The notes under the pieces were generated by a model, which was not told the origin of the DNA, ran no database searches, and worked only from the letters and a program-made list of their open reading frames with translations. A stretch of 64,000 nt of DNA from Bacillus sp. 2B10 (lineage in GTDB: Bacteria > Pseudomonadota > Alphaproteobacteria > Sphingomonadales > Sphingomonadaceae): positions 1 to 64,000 of the forward strand of contig RPSH01000004.1 in assembly GCA_003946805.1 (NCBI GenBank). Direction: 5' to 3'. A program made the position numbers and the translations under genes. Shown piece after piece: positions 7,076 through 15,916 of this stretch (positions within the stretch are counted from its first letter, which is position 1; every line of letters begins with the position of its first letter).

Positions 7076-10000
7076 TCAGAACTTCACATCCGCCTGCACC
7101 GTGAACGCCCGCCCGCGCGGATCGGCGACGCGCGGTTCCCATGCGCCGCCGGACCCGGTGTTCGAATCATAGGTGATCGCGAACGGCGGATCGACGTCGA
7201 ACAGGTTCTTCACCCCCAGCGTGAGCCGCGTCGCGCTGTTGCCGAGGTTCAGGAAGCTGACCGCGAGGTTGTAGGTCACATAGGGCTTCACATATGCGTT
7301 GAACCCCGGCCGCGTCACCGTCCCCGCCGCGATGCCGGGCAGCGCCTGGTTCCGGTATCCGTCGCGATACAGCTGGGTCAGCGCGACCGTCACCTGTTCG
7401 TTGGTATAGCTCACGAACGCATTGTGCTTCCACTTCAGGCTCAGGTCGCCGGCAAAGCTGAACACGCCGATCAGGCTCCGCCCATAGGGCGAATTCTCGG
7501 TCAGCTTCTCGCGCCGCTTGAGCATGTACGTACCGTCGATCCCGGCAAGGAAGCTGCCGCCCAGCCCGTCCACGCCACCACGCGCGGTAAGTTCGAGGCC
7601 CTGCGTCCGCCGGGCGCCGGCATTGATCCAGCGCCGGTCGATGATCGTTAGTTCGTTGGTCACCGGGTCGCGCCGGAACCGGTCGGCGAACAGCGCGGCA
7701 TTGTCGATCAGCTCGCGCTCGGTCAGCAGCTGGATCGTGTCGTCGACGTTGATCGCCCAGAAATCGACCGAGGCGCTGAATTTCGGCGCGGGCTGGAACA
7801 CCACGCCGGCGCTGAACATCCGCGCGCTTTCCGGTCCCAGATCGGGGTTGCCGCCGGTGTAGATGTTGGGCTGCACCGCGGTACATGCCGGGTTGGTGGT
7901 ATTGGGCACGCCGCCGGGGCAGCGCACCGGGTCGGCAAGGTCGCGCCCGGCATAGGGCGAATCGGTCAGCCCGTTGAAGATCTGGTTGAAGGTCGGCACG
8001 CGGAACCCGGTGCTGAACGACCCGCGGAACATCAGCGGTTCCCACGGACGATACTTTACCGACACCTTGGGATTGGTGCTGGTGCCGAAATCGCCATAAT
8101 CGTCGACGCGCAGCGCGCCGGTCAGCTCGAACCCGCGGAACAGCGGCAGCAGGATTTCGGTATAGGCCGCCTTCACCTGACGGTTGCGCCGGCGCAGCGC
8201 GTTCACATTGTCGAACGCGGCGAGGAAGATCACCGGCGCCGCCGCAGCGGCGGCCTCGGACCCGTTGAAGCTGTAGGTTTCGCTGCGGAAATCGACACCG
8301 GCGGCCAGCTGCGCCTTGCCGCCGGGCAGGCGGAACAGCGGGCCGGCGATCGAGTAATCGATCTGCTTCACCTCGTACCGCCCGCCATACAGCGTCGACC
8401 CTTCGGCCGACACCGATGCCAGCGCCGCCAGTGCCGCATCGGTCTGGTTGACGGTGAAGGGGTTCAGGATGCCGCTGTTCAGCAGCCCGGCGAGCCCCGG
8501 GCCGGCGGCGCCCGGCGCGGTCGGGGCGCTCGGGTCATAGGCGCCGTTGTTCAGCGTACCGCGATAGTAATAGCCGCTGCCGAGCAGCGAGCTGGATTCG
8601 CTGCGCGCGTACGACCCGCCGGCACGATAGTCCCAGTCGGTCCAGAGCGGCCCTTCGGCGGCCAGCGTGACGCGCAGCGTCTTCGTATCGGTGGCATATT
8701 CGCGCGGGCCGCAGGCGAGGCAGCGCCAGCGGAACGCGATCGGCTTGCCGTAATTGGCGCTGACCGCCGGGAAGGTCGCGGCGATAGCGTTATACACCGC
8801 GTTATAGGTCGGTGCGGTCAGGCCGTTGAGGGGATAGGCGACCTGCAGGTTGGTGGTGTTGCCCGACACCTGCGCATTGGAGAACAGCTTTGCCGAACTG
8901 GCGTTCGAGCCGGTAACCTCCAGCGAGATCTGGTGGTCGTCCGCCACCCGCGCGACGGCGCGGGCAAGGTAGGTCAGCGTCCTGATCGGCTGCTGGATCA
9001 CTGCCGCGCGGCCGGTATCCCATGCGCAGGCATAGCGTGCCGACGGGTTGTTCCACAGCGCATCGTCATACGCCATGCCGCCGTCCATCGATTCGCATCC
9101 GGCACCGCCGGGCAGGTCGAGCGGGTTGATCCCGCCATTCGCCGCCACCGTGGTACCGGGGATGGTCAGGCCGCCCAGCACCTGCGCGGTGGCCGTGCCG
9201 CCCAGCAGCGTGCCGTTCGGAAAGAACAGCGCGGAGCGGTTGAGCGGAAAGGCGGTGGCGATCGGCGTGCCACGGGTGTCGACCGACAGGCCGCGGTCGG
9301 GCTGATTGCCGTTCACGAAATCGCGATCCGACCCGCGCAGGATGTTGTTCCAGCGATAGGCGATCGCGCCCATCACGTTGAACCCCTGATCGTCGAGGTC
9401 GCCATAGCCGGCGATCGCCGACACGCGATAGATGTTGCCGTCGCCCTGTTCGGTGACGTCGGTCGCGCCCATTGCGCCCACGCCCTGATAATCGGTGCGG
9501 GTGATGAAGTTGATGACGCCGCCGATCGCATCGGTGCCGTAGATCGCCGAGGCGCCGTCCTTGAGCACCTCGACCCGTTCGATCGCCGCGAACGGGATCT
9601 GGTTCACGTCGACCGCCGCGCCCGACAGGCCGTGCGCCGCGACGCGGCGGCTGTTGAGCAGCACCAGCGTCGCCGCCGATCCCTGCCCGCGCAGGTTGGC
9701 CGCCGACAGCCCGTTGGTGCCGCGCTGCGCCCCCGTGGTGACGTCGGCGTTGGAGGCGAGGTTGTCGGCCCCGGTCCCGTTGCTGGTCAGCAGGCTGATG
9801 AGCTGTTCGGGGCTGGCGATGGCGTTGCGTTCCAGCTCGGCGTTGCTGATGATCTGCAACGGCAACGAACTGTTGTTCGGATCGCGCTTGATCCGCGATC
9901 CCGTCACCAGGATTTCGCCGTCCTCGGCCTTCGACGCCGACGTGGTCTGTACCGCGACGCCGGTCGGGGTCGCTGCCTCCTGCGTCGTCACGCCCTCGCT

Positions 10001-10084
10001 GACCGTCTGCGCGCCGGCGGTGCCCGCCATCACCGCGGCGAGCAGCGAGCCGCCCATCAGCATCATCGCCCTGCCTGCCCGCAT
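7076..10084 (-). CDS. TonB-dependent outer-membrane receptor
   Basis: 1002 residues from the ATG at 10082-10084, preceded on its strand by GGGGGCGAC; an ATG 15 codons upstream lacks a signal-like start. The signal peptide ends ...AGTAGAQ. The N-terminal plug begins EILVTGSRIKR, a form common in the large sphingomonad and xanthomonad receptor families, and continues with NLRGQGSAATLVLLNSRRV and VEVLKDGASAIYGTDAIGGVINF. The barrel ends in aromatic VQADVKF. Extracellular loops carry spaced Cys pairs (for example CLACGPREY). It imports a large substrate across the outer membrane with TonB energy; the ligand is not evident, and no transport genes adjoin it. Confidence 0.9.
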   Translation of the reverse strand: MRAGRAMMLMGGSLLAAVMAGTAGAQTVSEGVTTQEAATPTGVAVQTTSASKAEDGEILVTGSRIKRDPNNSSLPLQIISNAELERNAIASPEQLISLLTSNGTGADNLASNADVTTGAQRGTNGLSAANLRGQGSAATLVLLNSRRVAAHGLSGAAVDVNQIPFAAIERVEVLKDGASAIYGTDAIGGVINFITRTDYQGVGAMGATDVTEQGDGNIYRVSAIAGYGDLDDQGFNVMGAIAYRWNNILRGSDRDFVNGNQPDRGLSVDTRGTPIATAFPLNRSALFFPNGTLLGGTATAQVLGGLTIPGTTVAANGGINPLDLPGGAGCESMDGGMAYDDALWNNPSARYACAWDTGRAAVIQQPIRTLTYLARAVARVADDHQISLEVTGSNASSAKLFSNAQVSGNTTNLQVAYPLNGLTAPTYNAVYNAIAATFPAVSANYGKPIAFRWRCLACGPREYATDTKTLRVTLAAEGPLWTDWDYRAGGSYARSESSSLLGSGYYYRGTLNNGAYDPSAPTAPGAAGPGLAGLLNSGILNPFTVNQTDAALAALASVSAEGSTLYGGRYEVKQIDYSIAGPLFRLPGGKAQLAAGVDFRSETYSFNGSEAAAAAAPVIFLAAFDNVNALRRRNRQVKAAYTEILLPLFRGFELTGALRVDDYGDFGTSTNPKVSVKYRPWEPLMFRGSFSTGFRVPTFNQIFNGLTDSPYAGRDLADPVRCPGGVPNTTNPACTAVQPNIYTGGNPDLGPESARMFSAGVVFQPAPKFSASVDFWAINVDDTIQLLTERELIDNAALFADRFRRDPVTNELTIIDRRWINAGARRTQGLELTARGGVDGLGGSFLAGIDGTYMLKRREKLTENSPYGRSLIGVFSFAGDLSLKWKHNAFVSYTNEQVTVALTQLYRDGYRNQALPGIAAGTVTRPGFNAYVKPYVTYNLAVSFLNLGNSATRLTLGVKNLFDVDPPFAITYDSNTGSGGAWEPRVADPRGRAFTVQADVKF

Positions 10085-10187
10085 GTCGTCGCCCCCATGT
10101 CCGCGCCGCCCCCCGGCGGCTGTCGGCAACAGTAAGCAACAAAAGCGTCATCGAGCGGAAGGGGCGGGCGGGGCGCTTTTCGCCGGG

Positions 10188-10203
10188 ACCGTAGCGTTAC
10201 GGT
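10188..10203. promoter_or_regulatory. inverted repeat upstream of the TonB receptor
   Basis: ACCGTA-GCGT-TACGGT lies about 105 bases upstream of the receptor start and downstream of the DacB gene. The arms are perfect and the surrounding DNA is locally AT-richer. It could be an operator for the receptor. No regulator is encoded nearby, so this rests on symmetry alone. Confidence 0.3.
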
Positions 10204-10243
10204 AACAGTCACCCAAATTTCATGGCAATGCCATAGCTTGCGG

Positions 10244-11647
10244 CTATAGCGCGGCGGCCACCGCCAGCAGCGCGGCATCCATCGCCGGGGTCGCCGGACT
10301 GCCGTCGGGATGGTCGTTGGCATAGATCGCAAAGGTCAGCGTCTGCCCGCTTGCCGCGGTCATCGTGCCGGCCAGCGCGGATGCGCCGCTCAGGCTGCCG
10401 GTCTTGGCGTGCAGCCTGCCCGCCAGCGGGGTGTCGCGGAACCGGCGGGCCAGCGTCCCGTCGACCCCGCCGACCGGCAGCGTAGCGACCCACCGCGCGC
10501 CCCAGGGTTGCGCCTGTGCCCAGCGCAGCAGCGTCACCATCGCCCGCGGACTCACCCGGTTATAGGTCGACATGCCCGACCCGTCGGACAGGCTCCACGC
10601 GGTGCGCGGCACGCCCGCCGCCTGCATCACGCCCGCCACCTGTTGCAGCCCGTCGGCGATCGATCCGGTGCCGCGCACGCGCCCGATACGGCGCAGCAGC
10701 AGTTCGGCGTGCAGGTTCTGGCTGGTCTTGTTGGTGGTCGCGACGTCCTCGACCAGCGGTCCGGGCCGAAGCTGCGCCAACATCGGCGGCGGCGTGCCAC
10801 CTTCCACGACGCCGCCATCCTCCGCCGCCCGATAGGGACGGTGACGGACCCCCACGGTTCCGGTCACCCGGACGCCCTTCGTCCGCAACACCTTCGCCAA
10901 CGTCCACGCCGCGAAATGCGCCGCATCCTCCACCCCGACCCGCACTGTCGTCGCCCCGCCCGGCTTCACCGTCCCCGACAGCCGCAACAGGTCGCTGCCC
11001 GGCATCCGGTCGAAGCCGACGTCGCTGGCCGCACCCACCCGCACCCGGTTGTCGATCCGGTAGTAATCCGAACCGCTGACGACCGCCCGGCCGCCCTCGG
11101 CAGTCACCGTCAGCGCCACTTCGTTGTCGTCCAGCGTCAGCGCGGACGTGGCGGTGCCATAGCGCCCGGCCATGTTGTTCCACCCCATGCCCGGCGACCA
11201 GCGCTGGTCGGGAAAGCGGCTGTCGTCGCCGATCACGTCGCCCACCACCCGCGTCCGCGCCGCGACCGCATCGGCCAGCGTCGACAGGCAATCGACCCGG
11301 CAATCGGCGGCGCTCGACAGCCGCGCGTCGCCCGCCCCCACCAGCACCACGTCGTTCCCCTCGATCCGCACGCCCGTCCCGGCATCGTCCGGCCCATCGA
11401 CCGGCAGCGTGGCAAAGGCCGCCAGCGTCGTGAAGATCTTGGTATTGGACGCAGGGACGTAGCGGCCGTCAGGGTCGATCGCCACCCGTTCGACCCCCGC
11501 AGCGTCGCTGACCACCAGCCCGAAACGCGTGCCCGGCGGCGCCTTCGCCAACGCCGCGCGGACCGTCGCCTCGATGCCCGGGTCGGGCGCGGCCGCCGTC
11601 AACATCATCCCCGCCACGCCGATGAAGATCGTCGATATCCTGTGCAT
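10244..11647 (-). CDS. dacB: D-alanyl-D-alanine carboxypeptidase/endopeptidase, PBP4 (DacB) type
   Basis: 467 residues from the ATG at 11645-11647 (TAGGA lies upstream). The N-terminus MHRISTIFIGVAGMMLTAAA is a signal peptide, so the enzyme is periplasmic. Catalytic motifs in order are SNTK (nucleophile Ser and Lys), SDGSGMS in the middle and HAKTGSLSG near the C-terminus. The long insert between the first two is typical of S13-family PBP4 proteins. It trims or cleaves peptidoglycan cross-links. It is transcribed towards the TonB receptor and is divergent from the amidohydrolase gene, with 75 bases between their starts. Confidence 0.85.
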   Translation of the reverse strand: MHRISTIFIGVAGMMLTAAAPDPGIEATVRAALAKAPPGTRFGLVVSDAAGVERVAIDPDGRYVPASNTKIFTTLAAFATLPVDGPDDAGTGVRIEGNDVVLVGAGDARLSSAADCRVDCLSTLADAVAARTRVVGDVIGDDSRFPDQRWSPGMGWNNMAGRYGTATSALTLDDNEVALTVTAEGGRAVVSGSDYYRIDNRVRVGAASDVGFDRMPGSDLLRLSGTVKPGGATTVRVGVEDAAHFAAWTLAKVLRTKGVRVTGTVGVRHRPYRAAEDGGVVEGGTPPPMLAQLRPGPLVEDVATTNKTSQNLHAELLLRRIGRVRGTGSIADGLQQVAGVMQAAGVPRTAWSLSDGSGMSTYNRVSPRAMVTLLRWAQAQPWGARWVATLPVGGVDGTLARRFRDTPLAGRLHAKTGSLSGASALAGTMTAASGQTLTFAIYANDHPDGSPATPAMDAALLAVAAAL

Positions 11648-11722
11648 GGGCTGCATCCTAGAGCGCGCCGAACGCCGCGCAACCGGTTGGACCGGCACGG
11701 TATAGCCGATACACATGGACCC

Positions 11723-13558
11723 ATGCTCCATCGTCTCCTGCTCGCGCTGATGCCCCTGCTGCTGGTCGCGGCCGACCGGCCGACGCCGCCGGGCGACGCG
11801 CTGCTGATCCGCGGCGCGCGGGTGTTCGACGGCACCGGCGCGGCGGCGGTGGCGGGCGACGTGCTGGTCGAGGGGGGAAGGATCACGGCGATGGGCCGGC
11901 ACCTGTCGCGGACGCGCGGTGCGCGAGTGGTCGATGCGCGCGGGCTGACGCTGCTGCCCGGACTGCACGACCTGCACACCCATCTGCGCGCGTCGGGCTA
12001 TGGCAGTCCCGACGATTTGGGCAAGGCATGGGCCGCGCACCTCGCCAACGGCATCACCAGCGCGAATGATTTTTCGGTGTCGGGCGAGATGCTGGGTCCG
12101 ATCCGCGCCATCGCCGCCGACGGCACGACCGCGACACCGCGGCTGAACCTCGCCATCCGGCTGGGCGTGCCGGGGGGCCACGGCACCGAATATGGCTGGG
12201 GCAGTTCGTTCACGCTGACCGCGACGACGCCGCGTGCGGCGCATGTCGCGATGCGGACCGCGCTGGCGTATCGGCCCGACGTCATCAAGGTGTTCGCCGA
12301 TGGCTGGCGCTATGGCCGCTCGCCCGACCTCGCCAGCATGAACGTGCCCACGCTGGCGGCGATCGTCGAAGATGCCCATGCCGCCGGCCTGCCGGTCATC
12401 ACCCACACGGTGACGCTGGCCGGCGCGAAGATCGCCGCCGCCGCCGGGGTCGATGCGCTGGGCCACGGCATCGGCGACGCGCCGGTCGATGCCGAACTGA
12501 TCGCGCTGATGCGGGCGAGGAACGTCGCCTATGTGCCCACCCTGGTGGTGTACGAGCCGCAGCAGGACCGGACGTTCCTGCCGCGCGAATGGCAGCAGCT
12601 GGCGGCCCCCGAACGCGCGGGCGAGGCGGCGCGGATGGCGCGGCCGGTCGAGGCGATCCCCGACCTCGAATCGAAACGCTGGGCGATCCTGCGGGCCAAT
12701 GTCCGCGCGCTGCACGCCGCGGGCATCCGCATCGGCGTCGGCACCGATGCCGGGATCGGCGGCGTCTATCACGGGTCGAGCGCGGTGCGCGAGACGCGGC
12801 TGCTCGCCCGGCTGGGGCTGACGCCGGCGCAGGCGCTGGTCGCGGCGACCGGCGGGGCGGCGGATATCCTGCGTCAGCGCGACCATGGCCGGATCGCGAT
12901 CGGCCAGCGTGCCGACCTGATCCTCGTCGGCGGGCGGCCCGATGTGGCGATCGACGACCTGCACGACGTGCGCCGGGTGTTCGTCGGCGGGCGCGAGATG
13001 CCGCTGGCGGCGCTGCGCCGACGGATCGACGATCCCGCGCCGACGACGATGCCGGTTCACGCGATGCTGGGGCCGATCGATACCGGCGTGCGCGGCGACG
13101 GGCGCACCGACCTCGACACGCTGCCGGTCGAGAGTACCGAACCGGGGACCGATCACAGCCGGCTCGACATCGTCCGTCCCGATGCGCCGCACGACCCGCG
13201 GCTGTTCGCCGTCGCACGATTGGGCGCGGCGGACCGACCGTTCGCCGCGCTGGTGCTGCCGCTGACGAAGGGGGCGATCGCCCTTGCCGATGCGCGCGGC
13301 TTCACCGGCCTCGCGTTCGAGGCGCGCGGGGCGGGACGCTATGTCGTGGCATTCGACGTCCATGGCGCACGATCACGCTTCCGCGCGCCGTTCGAGGCGA
13401 GCGGGGAACGGCGCGAGATCCGGCTGCCGTTCAGCGCCTTTGCCGATGGCGACACGCCGCTCGACCTCGCCCGGCTGCGCAGCGTCAGTATGCGGTTGAG
13501 CGGCGAGCCCGGCGGGCGGGCGTGGCTCGAACTGGCGAAGGTCCGCTTCTACCGCTGA
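11723..13558 (+). CDS. secreted amidohydrolase with C-terminal CIA30-like domain
   Basis: 611 residues starting at the ATG at 11723, with a signal peptide (MLHRLLLALMPLLLVAADRP). Residues about 20-430 are a metal-dependent amidohydrolase: GLHDLHTHLR gives the first metal pair (HxH), VIKVFADGW a candidate bridging Lys, ITHTVT and GHGIG further His, and GTDAG the catalytic Asp. The family includes imidazolonepropionase-like and prolidase-type enzymes. The last 170 residues (from about VHAMLGPID) form a separate beta-rich domain resembling CIA30/NDUFAF1-type carbohydrate-binding modules. Its 3' end overlaps the FucP gene by 10 bases in convergent orientation. Substrate is unknown. Confidence 0.75.
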   Translation: MLHRLLLALMPLLLVAADRPTPPGDALLIRGARVFDGTGAAAVAGDVLVEGGRITAMGRHLSRTRGARVVDARGLTLLPGLHDLHTHLRASGYGSPDDLGKAWAAHLANGITSANDFSVSGEMLGPIRAIAADGTTATPRLNLAIRLGVPGGHGTEYGWGSSFTLTATTPRAAHVAMRTALAYRPDVIKVFADGWRYGRSPDLASMNVPTLAAIVEDAHAAGLPVITHTVTLAGAKIAAAAGVDALGHGIGDAPVDAELIALMRARNVAYVPTLVVYEPQQDRTFLPREWQQLAAPERAGEAARMARPVEAIPDLESKRWAILRANVRALHAAGIRIGVGTDAGIGGVYHGSSAVRETRLLARLGLTPAQALVAATGGAADILRQRDHGRIAIGQRADLILVGGRPDVAIDDLHDVRRVFVGGREMPLAALRRRIDDPAPTTMPVHAMLGPIDTGVRGDGRTDLDTLPVESTEPGTDHSRLDIVRPDAPHDPRLFAVARLGAADRPFAALVLPLTKGAIALADARGFTGLAFEARGAGRYVVAFDVHGARSRFRAPFEASGERREIRLPFSAFADGDTPLDLARLRSVSMRLSGEPGGRAWLELAKVRFYR

Positions 13559-14847
13559 ACGCTGCGCGCGGCGGCCAACGCGAACGCCAGCACGACCGCG
13601 AACGACAGGCAGGGGACCAGCATCGCCATCTGGATCGACACCGGCCCGTGGCTGAGCCACCCCATCGCCGGCGGGAACACCGCCCCGCCGATCACCGCCA
13701 TGACGATCAGCGGCGCGCCCAGCGGCGCGCGGGTGCCCAAGTCGCGGACGCCGAGCGAGAAGATGGTCGGAAACATGATCGACATGAAGAAGCCGGTCAG
13801 CAGCAACGCCCCGATCGCCACCATGCCGCTGCCCAGCGCGGCGACCAGCATCAGCGCGATGTTGGCGACCGCGAAACCGGCCAGCAGGCGGGTGGCGGCG
13901 ATGCGGTGCATCAGCGCCGTGCCGACGAGGCGGCCGACCAGGAACAGCGCGAGGCTGATCGACAGCAGATACGCCGCCTCCCGCTCGGGCGTGGCGGGGC
14001 TGAGCGTCTTCACGAAGTCGACGAAGAAGCTCCACACCCCGACCTGTGCGCCGACATAGAAGAATTGTGCAACCACCGCCCAGCGCAGCAGCCGGACGCC
14101 GAGGACCGAGCGCAGCCCGCCCAGCGTATCGCCGCCGGTTTCGCGCGGCACTTCGGGCAGGCGGACGACGGCGATGGCGAGCGCGATCAGCACCACGATG
14201 CCGGCCAGCACCAGATAGGGCAGCTGCACCATCTGCGCCTCGGTCGCGCGATAGGCGTCGAGCGCGGCGGGGGCCATGGCGTCGAGCGCCGCGCGATCGT
14301 GCTCGACGCCGGAGAAGATGAACCTCGCGCCGATCACCGGGGCGATCGCGCCGCCAAGGCCGTTGAACGCCTGCGCGAGGTTCAGTCGCTGTTCGGCGCG
14401 GGCGGGATCGCCGAACGCGACGATATAGGGGTTGGCGGCGGTTTCGAGGAACGCCGCGCCCGATGCCAGGACGAACAGCGCGCCGAGGAACGCGGCATAT
14501 TCGCGCACTTCGGCTGCCGGATAGAAGAGCAGCGCGCCGACCGCGTAGAAGCCGAGGCCCGCGAGGATGCCGGCGCGGTAGCCGAAGCGGCGCAGCACCA
14601 GCCCCGCCGGCAGCGCCATGACGAAATAGCCGATATAGAAGACGAACTGGATGAACCCGGCCTGCGCTCGGTTGAGGTCGAGCGCCTTCTGAAACTGGCG
14701 GATCAGGATGTCGTTGAAGTTGTTGGCGACCGCCCAGAGGAAGAACAGGCTGACCACCACCGCGAAGCCGGTGGCGTAGCCCGGCGTGATGAAGCGGCGC
14801 GCGGCGGCGACGGGCGCGGAGCCCTGCGGGGTGGCGGGCGGCATCAT
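13549..14847 (-). CDS. fucP: L-fucose/proton symporter-like MFS permease (FucP family)
   Basis: 432 residues, about 12 membrane segments, major facilitator superfamily. The blocks LFFLWAVANNFNDILIRQFQ and the ETAANPYIVAFGDP segment are characteristic of the FucP/sugar-proton symporter branch. The ATG at 14845-14847 is chosen because it overlaps the stop of the mutarotase gene (ATGA), the same coupling seen throughout this operon. It would bring the free deoxysugar or a related monosaccharide through the inner membrane. The name rests on family resemblance plus the three fucose-type enzymes upstream; other hexoses are possible. Confidence 0.75.
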   Translation of the reverse strand: MMPPATPQGSAPVAAARRFITPGYATGFAVVVSLFFLWAVANNFNDILIRQFQKALDLNRAQAGFIQFVFYIGYFVMALPAGLVLRRFGYRAGILAGLGFYAVGALLFYPAAEVREYAAFLGALFVLASGAAFLETAANPYIVAFGDPARAEQRLNLAQAFNGLGGAIAPVIGARFIFSGVEHDRAALDAMAPAALDAYRATEAQMVQLPYLVLAGIVVLIALAIAVVRLPEVPRETGGDTLGGLRSVLGVRLLRWAVVAQFFYVGAQVGVWSFFVDFVKTLSPATPEREAAYLLSISLALFLVGRLVGTALMHRIAATRLLAGFAVANIALMLVAALGSGMVAIGALLLTGFFMSIMFPTIFSLGVRDLGTRAPLGAPLIVMAVIGGAVFPPAMGWLSHGPVSIQMAMLVPCLSFAVVLAFALAAARSVQR

Positions 14848-15188
14848 GGGTGGTCGCTCAGGCGAAAGATCGGGGCCATCGGCGTCCAGCGGCTGCCGTC
14901 GGGCGCGGCGGGCAGCGCGCGCTGGAAGGTGCCCATCCGCGCCTCCCATTCGGCGACCTGCGGGTCGGCGGCGTCGGCATCGGCCTTTGCCGCCGGGTCG
15001 AAGCCGGGCGTGACCGCCATCGTCATCACCAGCCGGGTGCCGGTGCGGAAGATTTCCATTTCCGTGACTCCCGAGGCGCGGATCGCGGCCACCACCGGGG
15101 CGGGGACGTTGCCGGGGACGTGCCAGCGTTCATATTCGGCGATCGCCGCCGCGTCGTCGATCAGGTCGAGGGTCAGGACGCGGATCAT
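14844..15188 (-). CDS. L-rhamnose/L-fucose mutarotase family protein (RhaM-like)
   Basis: 114 residues, the normal length for RhaM-fold mutarotases. EYERWHVPGNVPAPVVAAIRASGV with the later MEIFRTGTRLVMTM matches the family pattern (Y-x2-WH and EIF/I-x4-T-L-x-M). The enzyme interconverts sugar anomers so that the dehydrogenase and permease see the right form. Start and stop both overlap neighbours by four bases (ATGA), so it sits inside a translationally coupled operon. Family members act on L-rhamnose or L-fucose; the operon context favours L-fucose. Confidence 0.75.
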   Translation of the reverse strand: MIRVLTLDLIDDAAAIAEYERWHVPGNVPAPVVAAIRASGVTEMEIFRTGTRLVMTMAVTPGFDPAAKADADAADPQVAEWEARMGTFQRALPAAPDGSRWTPMAPIFRLSDHP

Positions 15189-15916
15189 GCGTTCGACCAG
15201 CCACCGTCGATCACATGGACCGCGCCGGTGGTGTACGAGGATGCATCGGAGGCGAGGTACAGCGCCAGCTCGGCGATCTCCTCCGCCCGGCCGAGGCGAC
15301 TCATCGGCTGGCGCGCGGTGAAGGCGGCGCGGGCGGCATCGGCATCGCCGGTCGCGGCCATGCGGTCCTCCAGCGAGGGCGACTGCACGGTGCCGGGGCA
15401 GATCGCGTTGCAACGTATGCCCTGTCCGACAAAATCGAGCGCGACCGACTTGGTCAGGCCGATCACCGCCGCCTTGGACGCGGTATAGACGAAGCGGTTG
15501 GGGACCGCGATCACATGGCTGGCGACCGACGACATGTTGACGATCGACCCGCCGCCCGCGTCAATCATCGCCGGCAGCAGCGCGCGGATCAGGCGATATT
15601 GCGCGCGGACGTTCAGGTCGAAGCTGAAGTCCCAGTCGGCTTCCCCCGTCGTCAGGATCGTGCCGGCATGGACATAGCCCGCGCAGTTGAACAGCACGTC
15701 GACCGCCCCGATCCGCGCCGCGAAATCGGTGATCGCCCGCGGATCGAGCAGATCGACGACATGCGGCTCGCAGCCCGTCAGCGTGGCGAGCGCGTCGGCG
15801 TTGATGTCGAGCGCGAGGACGCGCGCCCCTTCGCGGGCGAACAGTTCGGCGGCGGCGCGGCCGATGCCTTGGGCCGCGGCGGTGACGATGGCGGTTTTAC
15901 CGGACAGGCGGATCAT
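15185..15916 (-). CDS. short-chain dehydrogenase, probable 2-keto-3-deoxy-L-fuconate dehydrogenase
   Basis: 243 residues, classical SDR. The cofactor motif is TAAAQGIGRA near residue 13, NCAG follows near 85, and the catalytic Ser, Tyr and Lys lie in SSVASHV...YTASKAA. LALDIN after beta-2 favours NAD(H). The closest remembered role, given the adjacent aldo-keto reductase, mutarotase and FucP-like permease, is oxidation of 2-keto-3-deoxy-L-fuconate in the non-phosphorylated L-fucose pathway. This is an inference from context. The gene is joined to both neighbours by ATGA overlaps. Confidence 0.75.
   Translation of the reverse strand: MIRLSGKTAIVTAAAQGIGRAAAELFAREGARVLALDINADALATLTGCEPHVVDLLDPRAITDFAARIGAVDVLFNCAGYVHAGTILTTGEADWDFSFDLNVRAQYRLIRALLPAMIDAGGGSIVNMSSVASHVIAVPNRFVYTASKAAVIGLTKSVALDFVGQGIRCNAICPGTVQSPSLEDRMAATGDADAARAAFTARQPMSRLGRAEEIAELALYLASDASSYTTGAVHVIDGGWSNA

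Noticed and set aside
12589-15321. Long plus-strand open frame of about 900 codons
   Set aside because: Arg/Ala/Asp-rich shadow of the amidohydrolase and the fucose-type operon; no motifs.
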